Assembly: GCA_965145485.1 (NCBI GenBank)
Contig: CBCTCU010000060.1
Span: 1-10,823 of the forward strand
Origin: CABQCM01 sp965145485
GTDB taxonomy: Bacteria; Bacillota; Clostridia; Oscillospirales; Acutalibacteraceae
Direction of reading: 5' to 3'
Length of the DNA stretch: 10,823 nt
The notes beneath the pieces are model-generated. The model worked only from the letters and a program-made list of their open reading frames with translations. It ran no database searches and was not told where the DNA came from. The position numbers and the translations under genes were made by a program. Below are positions 1 to 5,926 of the stretch, in pieces; position 1 is the stretch's first letter; the number at the start of each line of letters is the position of its first letter.

Positions 1-94
1 GGCAAAGACCCGCCAAAGGGAACCCTTTCGATGGGTTCCCTTTGGAAACCCTCCACACCCGACCAAAGGGGCTAAAGCCCCTTTGGAATCCCCC
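1..94. repeat. Left palindrome cluster (inverted copy of the cluster at 1171-1270)
   Basis: Two perfect palindromes lie in tandem. The first has a 13-bp stem (13-25 with 33-45, loop TTTCGAT). The second has a 10-bp stem, CCAAAGGGGC at 63-72 with GCCCCTTTGG at 77-86, around TAAA. The whole block, including the linker and the leading CAAAG, matches the reverse complement of about 1171-1270. The palindromes sit downstream of the minus-strand regulator genes, so they may also act as transcript 3' ends. The block starts at the window edge. The right copy has a third hairpin in the position that would fall just before base 1 here, so this copy is probably cut by the window. Confidence 0.8.
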
Positions 95-102
95 AATGCT
101 TT

Positions 103-117
103 GTGAATGTTTTTCAC
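103..117. repeat. 15-base dyad GTGAA-N5-TTCAC, copy 1
   Basis: GTGAATGTTTTTCAC is a perfect 5-bp dyad around five bases. Three closely similar sites occur at 1424-1438, 1490-1504 and 1557-1571. This copy lies between the left palindrome cluster and the stop codon of the minus-strand regulator at 173. It could be a protein-binding site or part of a dispersed repeat family. No regulator can be named from the sequence. Confidence 0.45.
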
Positions 118-172
118 GTGCGGTCTTTCAATAAAAAAACAACCATACCGATTCGGCAGGTTGTCGATGACC

Positions 173-385
173 TCACGATGATTCTTCATCGGGGATATAT
201 TCTGCGACATCTTCAATCGGACAATGGAGAATCGTACACAGTTTATTTAAAGTATGTGTTGAAACAGGCATATTTGCCTGGAGTCGTTGCACTGTCGCGT
301 GACTTATACCATGCTTCACTCGTAATGTATAGGTGGTAACTTTCTGTTTGGCCATTGTTTTCCATAACAGCTTGTAAGTTATCAT
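173..385 (-). CDS. Small XRE-type (Cro/C1) helix-turn-helix regulator
   Basis: Predicted 70-residue DNA-binding protein made of a single Cro/C1-type helix-turn-helix. The opening MITYKLLWKT, the SHATVQRLQ recognition-helix region, LNKLCTILHCPIEDVAEY and a C-terminal IPDE are typical of the short YozG-like XRE family common in Firmicutes and their mobile elements. I chose the ATG at 385 because family members begin at MITY. An in-frame TTG at 400 would add five residues and has GAGG just upstream, so it cannot be excluded. It lies 42 bases downstream of the larger minus-strand XRE gene, probably in one transcript. Its base composition is much AT-richer than spoIIE and the redox genes, which points to acquisition by transfer. 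The target operator is unknown. Confidence 0.8.
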   Translation of the reverse strand: MITYKLLWKTMAKQKVTTYTLRVKHGISHATVQRLQANMPVSTHTLNKLCTILHCPIEDVAEYIPDEESS

Positions 386-426
386 CGTCCCAGTTTGCAA
401 CCATCCTCATAAAAGATTCAATTCAA

Positions 427-756
427 CTACTTGATTAGGCCCTTCACAATTGCGGCTATATTGTCTAGCTGAGTGTCATTTAGGTGCTTTAAATCTTCTA
501 TCAAAGCTTGTAATTTTTCGGGATTTTTTACGTCCGAATCAAAAAATTCGCTTGGCGTGATGTTTAAATACTCACAAATAAAAAAGAACCCTGTCATGGA
601 TGGCAAAGCTTTTCCATTTTCTATATTGTTTATATAGCCCTTATTCTGCCCAATAGAAAGACTCATTTCACGAGCGGATACGCCTTTCTTTTCTCTCAAT
701 TGCGCCAAACGCAGAGAAAACTCTTCCTCATACACGATATCACCGCCTTGCGTCAT
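427..756 (-). CDS. XRE-family transcriptional regulator (phage-repressor-like)
   Basis: Predicted 109-residue protein with an N-terminal helix-turn-helix of about residues 13-68: RLAQLREKKGVSAREMS is helices 1-2, GQNKGYINNIENGKALPS is the recognition helix and turn, and FFFICEYLNITPSEFF is the last helices. A helical tail (about residues 75-109) could be a dimerisation segment. This layout resembles small phage-type or conjugative-element repressors. Two starts are possible. The ATG at 756 has AGGA about six bases upstream. The GTG at 735 follows AGGCGGTGAT, nearly a full match to the 16S rRNA tail, and would give 102 residues. It diverges from the plus-strand XRE gene at 895 and probably shares control with it. 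The ligand or inducer is unknown. The DNA is AT-rich relative to the rest of the window. Confidence 0.85.
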   Translation of the reverse strand: MTQGGDIVYEEEFSLRLAQLREKKGVSAREMSLSIGQNKGYINNIENGKALPSMTGFFFICEYLNITPSEFFDSDVKNPEKLQALIEDLKHLNDTQLDNIAAIVKGLIK

Positions 757-770
757 AATATATCCTACGT

Positions 771-784
771 CATATCAAAATATG
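771..784. promoter_or_regulatory. Candidate operator dyad CATAT-N4-ATATG
   Basis: CATATCAAAATATG is a perfect 5-bp dyad in the predicted leader of the minus-strand XRE gene, between its promoter and start codon. Its position suits binding by one of the local XRE proteins. AT-rich DNA gives such dyads by chance, so this is only a candidate. Confidence 0.3.
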
Positions 785-807
785 TTTGAATATATAGGTT
801 ATTTATG

Positions 808-836
808 TTGCAATGACGGATTATATATGTTATTAT
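808..836 (+). promoter_or_regulatory. Sigma-A-like promoter for the plus-strand XRE gene
   Basis: TTGCAA (808-813) and TATTAT (831-836) are separated by exactly 17 bases. Transcription would start near 843, giving a leader of about 50 bases before the ATG at 895. It overlaps the predicted minus-strand promoter at 820-848, so RNA polymerase could probably occupy only one at a time. Confidence 0.6.
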
Positions 837-848
837 AAGTACTGTTAT
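820..848 (-). promoter_or_regulatory. Sigma-A-like promoter for the minus-strand XRE genes
   Basis: Read on the minus strand, ATAACA (848-843) and a perfect TATAAT (825-820) are 17 bases apart. Transcription would start near 813 and run into the genes at 756-173. The -35 box is only a 4/6 match, so the promoter may be weak or need activation. It overlaps the plus-strand promoter. Confidence 0.45.
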
Positions 849-863
849 CAGAATGAATCTGAT
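847..863. promoter_or_regulatory. Candidate operator dyad ATCAGA-N5-TCTGAT
   Basis: A perfect 6-bp dyad around ATGAA lies just downstream of the predicted plus-strand start point (about 843) and overlaps the end of the minus-strand -35 box. A repressor bound here could block plus-strand transcription. It is a plausible site for one of the divergent XRE proteins, but the assignment is inferred from position. Confidence 0.4.
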
Positions 864-894
864 GCGCCTAAAGTAAAAAACATAAGGAGGAGCG

Positions 895-1128
895 ATGTTG
901 ACGGATAACGATGAACTACATACAGAAGCTACTCGTATCGCACATAATATTGTTGAGTGGACGAAAGAGCGTGGGATGAGTATACGTGATCTTGCAGAGT
1001 GTACCGGTGTGCCGTATATCTATCTTTTACAGGCAGAAAAAGGATTTGTTCCCGAAAAAATAACGATGCAAGACCTTGACGCGATTTGTCGATGGTTTGG
1101 GAAACAATTACACGAGATATTATTATGA
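895..1128 (+). CDS. Small XRE-type helix-turn-helix protein
   Basis: Predicted 77-residue protein with a Cro/C1-like helix-turn-helix. The parts visible are an amphipathic first helix (IAHNIVEWTKERG), MSIRDLAECTGVPYIYLLQAE as helices 2-3, and DLDAICRWFGKQLHEILL as the closing helices. The ATG at 895 is preceded by AAGGAGG at 884-890, four bases away, which is short but strong. The gene diverges from the two minus-strand XRE genes over overlapping promoters, so it plausibly plays the Cro-like opposite of the 109-residue repressor. There is no metal, ligand or protease domain, so any switching signal must come from elsewhere. It is AT-rich compared with the genes from 1783 onward. The stop codon is followed about 50 bases later by the right palindrome cluster. 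Confidence 0.8.
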   Translation: MLTDNDELHTEATRIAHNIVEWTKERGMSIRDLAECTGVPYIYLLQAEKGFVPEKITMQDLDAICRWFGKQLHEILL

Positions 1129-1170
1129 CGGAGCGAAACGGACTGTTCCATTATCGCATGTTTCCACACA

Positions 1171-1297
1171 GGGGGGATTCCAAAGGGGCTAAAGCCCCTT
1201 TGGTCGTGTGCGGAAGGGGGTGCCAAGGGGGAAACCCATCGAAAGGGTTTCCCCCTTGGTGAATCTTTGCCCCCTTTCTTTTCAGGAAGAAAGGGGG
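1171..1297. repeat. Right palindrome cluster (inverted copy of 1-94) plus a third hairpin
   Basis: Three strong palindromes lie in a row: a 10-bp stem at 1180-1189/1194-1203 around TAAA, identical in arms and loop to that at 63-86; a 15-bp stem at 1223-1237/1245-1259 with loop ATCGAAA, the complement of the left loop; and an 11-bp stem at 1270-1280/1287-1297. Together with the left block this forms an imperfect inverted repeat of roughly 100 bases bounding the AT-rich XRE genes. Relative to transcription both clusters have the same orientation, at the 3' end of outward-facing genes. Either an element boundary or a 3'-end repeat family could therefore explain them. None has a clear U-run. Confidence 0.8.
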
Positions 1298-1423
1298 TGC
1301 CCGCGCGGCATGAGCGCATTACTCACCTTTTCCTCCCTGCAAAACAATCGATTGTACGGCAGGCCAATGGGCGAACCCCCATTTTATAATATTGTTTATA
1401 TAGCGATTTTTTCATCCCGCATC

Positions 1424-1571
1424 GTGAGTTATATTCACATATTTACCGTTGATCCATACCGCTTTCACCGACATGTAACGCCCAAAGCTGTGAACTATTT
1501 TCAAAACGCAAAGCCCCCGCACATTGGCAGGGGCTTATTTCCTGATATCGCATATCGTGAATTATGTTCAC
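1424..1571. repeat. Three phased GTGAA-N5-TTCAC dyads
   Basis: Similar 15-base dyads lie at 1424-1438 (GTGAGTTATATTCAC), 1490-1504 (GTGAACTATTTTCAA) and 1557-1571 (GTGAATTATGTTCAC). They are spaced 66 and 67 bases apart. The first and third also share flanks (ATCG before, and a CATAT...CCG-like stretch after). A fourth copy lies at 103-117. They lie in the 654-base stretch between the XRE gene and spoIIE. In that stretch I otherwise see only the palindrome cluster, one hairpin and the spoIIE control region, and no convincing gene. They may be regulator sites or a degenerate repeat array. The spacing of about six helical turns is suggestive, not proof. Confidence 0.5.
1511..1540. terminator. 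Hairpin, possible weak terminator
   Basis: AAGCCCC (1511-1517) pairs with GGGGCTT (1530-1536) over a 12-base loop and is followed by ATTT. The stem is short and the U-run poor, so termination is uncertain. It lies between two of the GTGAA/TTCAC dyads. Confidence 0.3.
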
Positions 1572-1670
1572 CATATATTGCCGCGCAACCGGCGATGCAA
1601 AAAATCTTTTTCTACTTTCTTTCACAAGAAAATAGCCGCCCTGCGCCCCTGCAACGCAAACCGCCGCCAT

Positions 1671-1747
1671 TTCGACCCAACACGACAGGATTCCCTCAAA
1701 CCCGCCACGACGCTTCGACGCCGTTGACAGGAAACAGGGAATATAAT
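1671..1747 (+). promoter_or_regulatory. Probable spoIIE control region with -10 and Spo0A-box-like sites
   Basis: A perfect TATAAT is at 1742-1747, about 35 bases before the spoIIE start. A perfect TTGACA at 1724-1729 is only 12 bases away, too close for a standard promoter. TTCGAC cores, which resemble the reverse complement of the Spo0A box TGTCGAA, lie at 1671-1676 and 1714-1719. The second falls where a -35 box would sit with a spacer of 20-22 bases. In Bacillus subtilis, Spo0A-activated sigma-A promoters including spoIIE have wide spacers with 0A boxes over the -35. Assignment of Spo0A control here is inferred from that precedent. Confidence 0.4.
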
Positions 1748-1782
1748 TTACAAAAAATGGAACCGAAATGTGGTGAGGACGT

Positions 1783-4110
1783 TTGAACGTACAAATTAAA
1801 AAACAGCCTATCCCACGCGGCAGGGAAGGGATGCGCGCCGCCGGAAGGGTGGCCGCAGGACAAGCCGTCGCCTTTCTCCTCGGCTTCGCGCTGGCGCAAA
1901 CGGTGGTTTTTGAGGATTATGTACCCTTCGGGGTGGCGGCAGCGGCCTCCGCTCCGCGCGAATACACCGTTGCTACCGCCCTCGGGGCGATTGGAGGGAG
2001 CATCCTCTCCTCCGGCGCGGCAGGGGGATTTCGCATGATTGCCGCCGTGTTTGCGGCCGCGGCCATCCGCTGGCTGACCTCGGGCATGTTCCGCGCGGCA
2101 AAGGGTGCGCCCTTCGCCGCCATCGTCTCCTTTGTCTGCGTGATGGCCACCGGGCTGGTGGTCATGACGGTGCAGGGGGCCTCCACCACGGGGGTCATCC
2201 TCTATCTCTCGGAGGGGATGCTTTCGGGCGGGGCGGCCTACTTCTTCCGGCGCGCCGCCACCATGACCAAGGGCTTTCGCCCGGCGGGGATGTCCTCGCA
2301 GGAGCTGACCTGCTGGATGATTACCGCCGCCGTCGTCACCCTCTCGCTCGTCCCCTTCCACATCGGCTTCCTCTCCCCCGCCCGGGTGGCGGTGGTGATG
2401 GCGGTGCTGTTCGCCGCGCGCTTCGGGCGCGAGACGGGCGGGGCCATCGCCGGTATCGCGGCCGGGCTTGTCATCGCGCTGTCGAGCGACTCGCTGAGCT
2501 TTGCCGCCGCCTCCTTTTCCTTTGGCGGGCTGATGGCCGGGGTCTTTTCCCCCATGGGGACGGTCGCCTGCGCGCTGGCCTTCGCGGTGTCCAACGGCCT
2601 GTTCGCCCTGGGCGCCATCGACTCGGTGCAGACCCTTTACATCCTGTATGAAATCCTCGCCGGCGGGGTGCTCTTCCTCATCGTTCCCCGCAAGTGGAGC
2701 GCGAAAATCGCCGAGCGCATCGTGCCCGCGCCCGATATCCCCGACGCCGACGGACTGAAAAAGTCGGTGGTCATGCACCTGCGCTACGCGTCGGCCGCCT
2801 TGTGCGACGTGTCGCAGACGGTCGAGCAGGTCAGCGACAAGCTGCAGCGAATTTCCCTGCCCGGCGTCGACACGGTGCTCGCCCAGACGGAGGAAACGGC
2901 CTGCCGGGGCTGCGGCATGCGGGTCTACTGCTGGGAGACGGCGCGGGGCGAGACCCTGGAGGCCCTGGTCGAGGCATCCAAACAACTGCGCCGGAAGGAC
3001 AGGCTCTCCCCCGAGCTGCTGCCCCGCGAATTCATGGCCCGCTGCGCCCATCCCGACCGGGTGCTCGGCACGCTGGAGGACAAATACACCTCCTTCCTCG
3101 CCCAGGAGGCGGCGGAGCGCAGGGTCAGCGAAATCCGTTCGGTGGTCTCGGAGCAGTTCGACGGCATATCGGACATGCTCGCCGACATGGCGTCCGAGAT
3201 TGAGCAGGCCCGCCACTACGACGCGCAAAACGCCCAGCGCATGGACGACGCCCTGCGCGCCGCCGGCATCATCCCCATGGACCTCTCCTGCAGCATCGAC
3301 CGCTATGGCCGCATGACGGCCGAAATCCGCCTGGACAGCGAGGGGGGCGAGCGGGTCAACCGCGCCATCCTCATGCGGGAGCTTTCCCGCGCCTGCGGGC
3401 GGGATTTTGACGTGCCCTGCGTCACCGACATCGCTGGCGGCAAGCTGCTGACCATCAGCGAAAAAGCGGCGTTGTGCGTCGACTTTGGCGCGGCCCAGTA
3501 CGCCTGCGGCGACAACCGCCTGTGCGGCGACGCTTACGAATACTTTGCCGACGGCAAGGGCAGGAGCGTCATGATACTCAGCGACGGCATGGGCCAGGGC
3601 GGCCGCGCGGCGGTCGACGGGGCGATGGCCTCGGGGCTGATGGCCCGGCTGGTCAAGGCGGGCTTTGGCTTCGACTGCGCGCTGGGCATCGTCAACTCGG
3701 CCATGCTCTTTAAATCGGGGGACGAGTCGCTCGCCACCCTGGACGTCACCTGCATCGACCTGTTTGACGGGCACACCGACTTCTTCAAAGCGGGCGCGCC
3801 CGCCACCATCATCCGCCGGGGAGGCAAGGTAAGCTGCGCCGAGGGGGCCTCCCTTCCGGCCGGCATCCTCAAGGAGGTCAGCTTTGACCGCTCGAGCGCC
3901 ACCCTCGCGCGGGGGGATATCGTGCTCATGGTTTCCGACGGGGTCATCGCCGACGGGATGGACTGGATCGGGGTCGAGCTGGAGGTCTGGAAGGACGGTT
4001 CCGCCTCCCAGCTCGCCGAGCACATCGCCGACTATGCCCGCCGCCGCAGGCAGGGCGACAAGGAGGACGACATCACCGTCCTCGCCGCCATCATCGAAAA
4101 AGGGGTGTGA
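1783..4110 (+). CDS. spoIIE: Stage II sporulation protein E (membrane PP2C phosphatase)
   Basis: SpoIIE dephosphorylates the anti-anti-sigma factor SpoIIAA, releasing sigma-F in the forespore. In Bacillus it also helps form the polar septum with FtsZ. The 775-residue product is close to the 827 of the B. subtilis protein. Residues ~20-305 are a run of hydrophobic membrane helices. A central regulatory region (~305-560) carries a Cys cluster, C374-x2-C377-x5-C383-W, typical of the family. The C-terminal ~215 residues are the PP2C domain: SDGMGQGG (D601), the LATLDVTCIDL strand, SDGV (D719) and EDDITV (D762-D763), which supply the expected metal-binding acids. The start is a TTG at 1783 preceded by GTGAGGAC. 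It overlaps by TTGA the stop of a nine-codon frame beginning at 1757. The next ATG (1831) has a poorly spaced ribosome site. The gene appears monocistronic. Confidence 0.95.
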   Translation: MNVQIKKQPIPRGREGMRAAGRVAAGQAVAFLLGFALAQTVVFEDYVPFGVAAAASAPREYTVATALGAIGGSILSSGAAGGFRMIAAVFAAAAIRWLTSGMFRAAKGAPFAAIVSFVCVMATGLVVMTVQGASTTGVILYLSEGMLSGGAAYFFRRAATMTKGFRPAGMSSQELTCWMITAAVVTLSLVPFHIGFLSPARVAVVMAVLFAARFGRETGGAIAGIAAGLVIALSSDSLSFAAASFSFGGLMAGVFSPMGTVACALAFAVSNGLFALGAIDSVQTLYILYEILAGGVLFLIVPRKWSAKIAERIVPAPDIPDADGLKKSVVMHLRYASAALCDVSQTVEQVSDKLQRISLPGVDTVLAQTEETACRGCGMRVYCWETARGETLEALVEASKQLRRKDRLSPELLPREFMARCAHPDRVLGTLEDKYTSFLAQEAAERRVSEIRSVVSEQFDGISDMLADMASEIEQARHYDAQNAQRMDDALRAAGIIPMDLSCSIDRYGRMTAEIRLDSEGGERVNRAILMRELSRACGRDFDVPCVTDIAGGKLLTISEKAALCVDFGAAQYACGDNRLCGDAYEYFADGKGRSVMILSDGMGQGGRAAVDGAMASGLMARLVKAGFGFDCALGIVNSAMLFKSGDESLATLDVTCIDLFDGHTDFFKAGAPATIIRRGGKVSCAEGASLPAGILKEVSFDRSSATLARGDIVLMVSDGVIADGMDWIGVELEVWKDGSASQLAEHIADYARRRRQGDKEDDITVLAAIIEKGV

Positions 4111-4114
4111 GGGC

Positions 4115-4185
4115 GCATAGGCGCAGGGCATCCCATCCCCCATACGCGCGAATCCGGCGGCCCGTATACCCCCGAGCGCCTATGC
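4115..4185. repeat. Long inverted repeat directly after spoIIE
   Basis: GCATAGGCGC (4115-4124) pairs perfectly with GCGCCTATGC (4176-4185). An inner ATACG/CGTAT pairing (4142-4146/4163-4167) gives a branched 71-base structure starting four bases after the spoIIE stop. It is followed by ATATT, not a real U-run. It may protect or shape the spoIIE mRNA 3' end. Confidence 0.5.
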
Positions 4186-4204
4186 ATATTGGCGCAGCGG
4201 CCCA

Positions 4205-4533
4205 CATACCCGGTGCGCTTGCGTATGTACACTCGGGCGCTACGGTCTAGAGAGCTACGGTCAACATGCTCGGAACATCCAGCCCTTATGCGCGCCATGC
4301 CACGGTCAGCTTTCTCCGGGAACCCCATTCCCATGCTGAGGGAACAGCAGTCCACTTACTCCGGAGCACCTGCGTGCGCATACTCGAGCGCTATGGTCTA
4401 GAGCGCTACGGCAACATGCTCGGAGCATCCAGCCCGTATGCGCACCATGCCACGGTCAGATTTCTCCAAGTACCTTCGTTCCCATGCTGAGGAACCACGG
4501 CTTATCTGCTCCAAGCGCCATGGTCCTTCTGCG
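4205..4533. repeat. Decayed tandem repeats, 151-base unit
   Basis: Two diverged copies of a unit of about 151 bases lie at 4231-4381 and 4382-4532. Each starts with ACTCG(G/A)GCGCTA and contains shared blocks such as CAACATGCTCGGA, ATCCAGCCC, CCATGCCACGGTCAG and TTCCCATGCTGAG. The 20 or so bases before 4231 match the end of the unit, so a partial copy precedes. Small open frames across the repeat are not conserved between copies and look accidental. Apart from this array, the inverted repeat before it and the terminator after it, the 567 bases between spoIIE and the next gene hold nothing I can identify. Confidence 0.75.
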
Positions 4534-4581
4534 AAAACGCGACGACTTACCTACCCAGCGCGTCCGCCTTCCTACATACAG

Positions 4582-4612
4582 AATGCCCCGGCGTGATATG
4601 CCGGGGCATTTT
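4582..4612 (+). terminator. Intrinsic terminator
   Basis: AATGCCCCGGC (4582-4592) pairs perfectly with GCCGGGGCATT (4600-4610) over a 7-base loop, with the T-run extending to 4612. It reads best on the plus strand, ending spoIIE transcription about 470 bases after its stop. It may also stop the converging minus-strand gene at 4678, although the minus-strand tail is not U-rich. Confidence 0.75.
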
Positions 4613-4677
4613 CGCTATCCGCCGCCTGCCGCAGAGAAAAGCGGATGGGCCACCGCAACGCAGGCTTCACCCACTCA

Positions 4678-5532
4678 CTAGCAGTAGCGCTGTCCATACA
4701 GAAAATCCTTCACATCCTGTTGAAACAGCAAAAGCCAGAATACCACAGCGCTCAATGCGGCGCCTAATATGCTCTGGACAACGTCTGCGGCGCTTGCATA
4801 TCCAATCGAATACAAGAAGCTAATGACAAGGCCCACGGCGTTTATTCCATGCACAATGGCATAAAAGTACCGGATCCATGGCACCCCTCGCCAAAAGAAA
4901 TACAGCAAGGCGACGCCGCCAACGGTTACCGCCAAGGAAATCACCATCTGGGAAATCATCGTGATCAAAAAGCCTCCCATTTGTTGATAGACAATACAGG
5001 CAACCACATTAATTACCAACGATAATGCCAGGTTCAGACCTATGTAGACCATGACAGCAATCACTAAGCCCTTTCCCCGTTGGAGTGAACGCTCTGTCTG
5101 GGGCGAAAGCTCCTTGGCCGGCGCGGCGTCGGCGCTAGAGGGCGCAGGGCGCAGATCATAGCGGATATCCACCTCGAACAGCTCGCCTTCATGCTCCCTC
5201 AAATCGTCGATCAGCTCGCCAACATGGCGGTAGGGCTTGCGCCAAAGGGTATCCATCACCGGTAAAACGGCCGCGGGCGCGCCCGGATCCTGACGCAGGG
5301 CCTGCATGTGGGCCGCCAACACCGAATTGACCCGATTGGGGCTTTGCAACAACAGCCGGATGTCGTTATACGATAATAGTACCCTGCGCAGCAGCACAAC
5401 CTCCTCCACCCGCCTGGCCTCCTCGTCGGTAAACTGCCCGTCCACTGGCAGGCGGATCAGGCCCTCCCGCTCCAGAATTTTCATGTCCCAATCCGTCAGT
5501 CCGTTTCTTCTGCACACCGCTTGTAAATCCAT
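4678..5532 (-). CDS. Membrane-anchored MerR-like regulator
   Basis: Predicted 284-residue protein in two parts. Residues ~1-80 resemble a MerR-type winged helix: VCRRNGLTDWDMKILEREGLI matches the second helix and wing of MerR proteins, followed by FTDEEARRVEEVVLLRRV and a YNDIRLLL helix. Residues ~90-150 form a charged linker. The C-terminal half has four hydrophobic helices at about 155-182, 187-213, 222-244 and 250-271, with a short tail. Such a protein would bind DNA while held in the membrane, perhaps sensing a membrane or envelope signal. This is inferred from architecture, because I recognise no characterised relative. AGGAGGG sits just upstream of the ATG, supporting the start. A 17-base-spacer promoter lies at 5563-5591. 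The gene faces spoIIE tail to tail and appears monocistronic. Confidence 0.8.
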   Translation of the reverse strand: MDLQAVCRRNGLTDWDMKILEREGLIRLPVDGQFTDEEARRVEEVVLLRRVLLSYNDIRLLLQSPNRVNSVLAAHMQALRQDPGAPAAVLPVMDTLWRKPYRHVGELIDDLREHEGELFEVDIRYDLRPAPSSADAAPAKELSPQTERSLQRGKGLVIAVMVYIGLNLALSLVINVVACIVYQQMGGFLITMISQMVISLAVTVGGVALLYFFWRGVPWIRYFYAIVHGINAVGLVISFLYSIGYASAADVVQSILGAALSAVVFWLLLFQQDVKDFLYGQRYC

Positions 5533-5562
5533 CGACTCCCTCCTTTTTCTGCAATTTGTAAT

Positions 5563-5591
5563 ATAATACCATATTTATATGATAAAAGCAA
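5563..5591 (-). promoter_or_regulatory. Sigma-A-like promoter of the MerR-like membrane gene
   Basis: On the minus strand TTGCTT (5591-5586) and TATTAT (5568-5563) have a 17-base spacer. Transcription would start near 5556, about 24 bases before the ATG, with AGGAGGG in between. The surrounding 5555-5640 is AT-rich. Confidence 0.65.
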
Positions 5592-5726
5592 CTGAAATTT
5601 CATAATAATCAATATTTTTATTGGTAAAACGGGCTATTTTTTGAGTCTGAATGCGCAATCGCCGTGAAGCTTCCCTGCTTTGGTCGCAGAAGCAGCCATA
5701 TTGCCTACGGAAAAAAGGCGGGGATC

Positions 5727-5759
5727 AAAAAGCGGCAAGCCCCCTGAGGAGCTCGCCGC
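5727..5759 (-). terminator. Strong intrinsic terminator (minus strand)
   Basis: Read on the minus strand, GCGGCGAGC (5759-5751) pairs with GCTTGCCGC (5740-5732), nine pairs including one G-U, over a 10-base loop. Five Ts follow (5731-5727). It lies 34 bases past the stop of the small frame at 5793-5918 and has no other obvious gene to serve. Confidence 0.75.
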
Positions 5760-5792
5760 CCATATTGCAATATCGATATCCACAGCAAACGG

Positions 5793-5918
5793 TCAATCCT
5801 GCTGACTTCCCTCGCCGCGCTTGCAGCGAAGGTATTCCTCCACCTCCCGGGCAAGTCCCTCTCGGAAATCCATAGGGAATACCCAAAATCGGCAGCCCCT
5901 TATTGTAACAATGGCCAT
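5793..5918 (-). CDS. Candidate 41-residue small protein (or small RNA)
   Basis: An ATG-initiated frame of 41 codons starts MAIVTIRGCRFW and continues through FREGLAREVEEYLRCKRG, a plausible amphipathic, charged helix. It ends SQQD. I do not recognise the family. The case rests on its setting: an extended -10 lies only nine bases before the ATG (5927-5935) and a strong terminator lies 34 bases after the stop, giving a self-contained transcript of about 195 bases. With no room for a ribosome binding site the message would be leaderless, or an internal ATG at 5873 (MDFREGLARE) could be used. Alternatively the unit encodes a non-coding RNA and the frame is incidental. The rest of the 535-base gap (5533-6067) holds only the promoters on either side. 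Confidence 0.35.
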   Translation of the reverse strand: MAIVTIRGCRFWVFPMDFREGLAREVEEYLRCKRGEGSQQD

Positions 5919-5926
5919 CCGCGGCT

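Noticed and set aside
103..339. A 78-codon plus-strand frame overlapping the small XRE gene
   Set aside because: It overlaps a recognisable XRE protein on the other strand and starts inside the GTGAA/TTCAC dyad without a ribosome site.
1424..1571. A CRISPR array in the phased dyad region
   Set aside because: The conserved part is only about 15 bases and degenerate, there are three copies, and no cas genes are present.
1208..1786. A 192-codon plus-strand frame running into the spoIIE start
   Set aside because: It begins inside the palindrome cluster, crosses the repeated dyads and hairpin, has no ribosome site and no coding-like composition. Only its last nine codons (from 1757) are of interest, as a possible short leader frame.
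1696..4143. An 815-codon open frame on the minus strand, antisense to spoIIE
   Set aside because: It is a by-product of very high GC in spoIIE codons. Its protein is low-complexity (Gly, His, Arg, Asp rich) with no family resemblance, while the plus strand encodes a complete SpoIIE.
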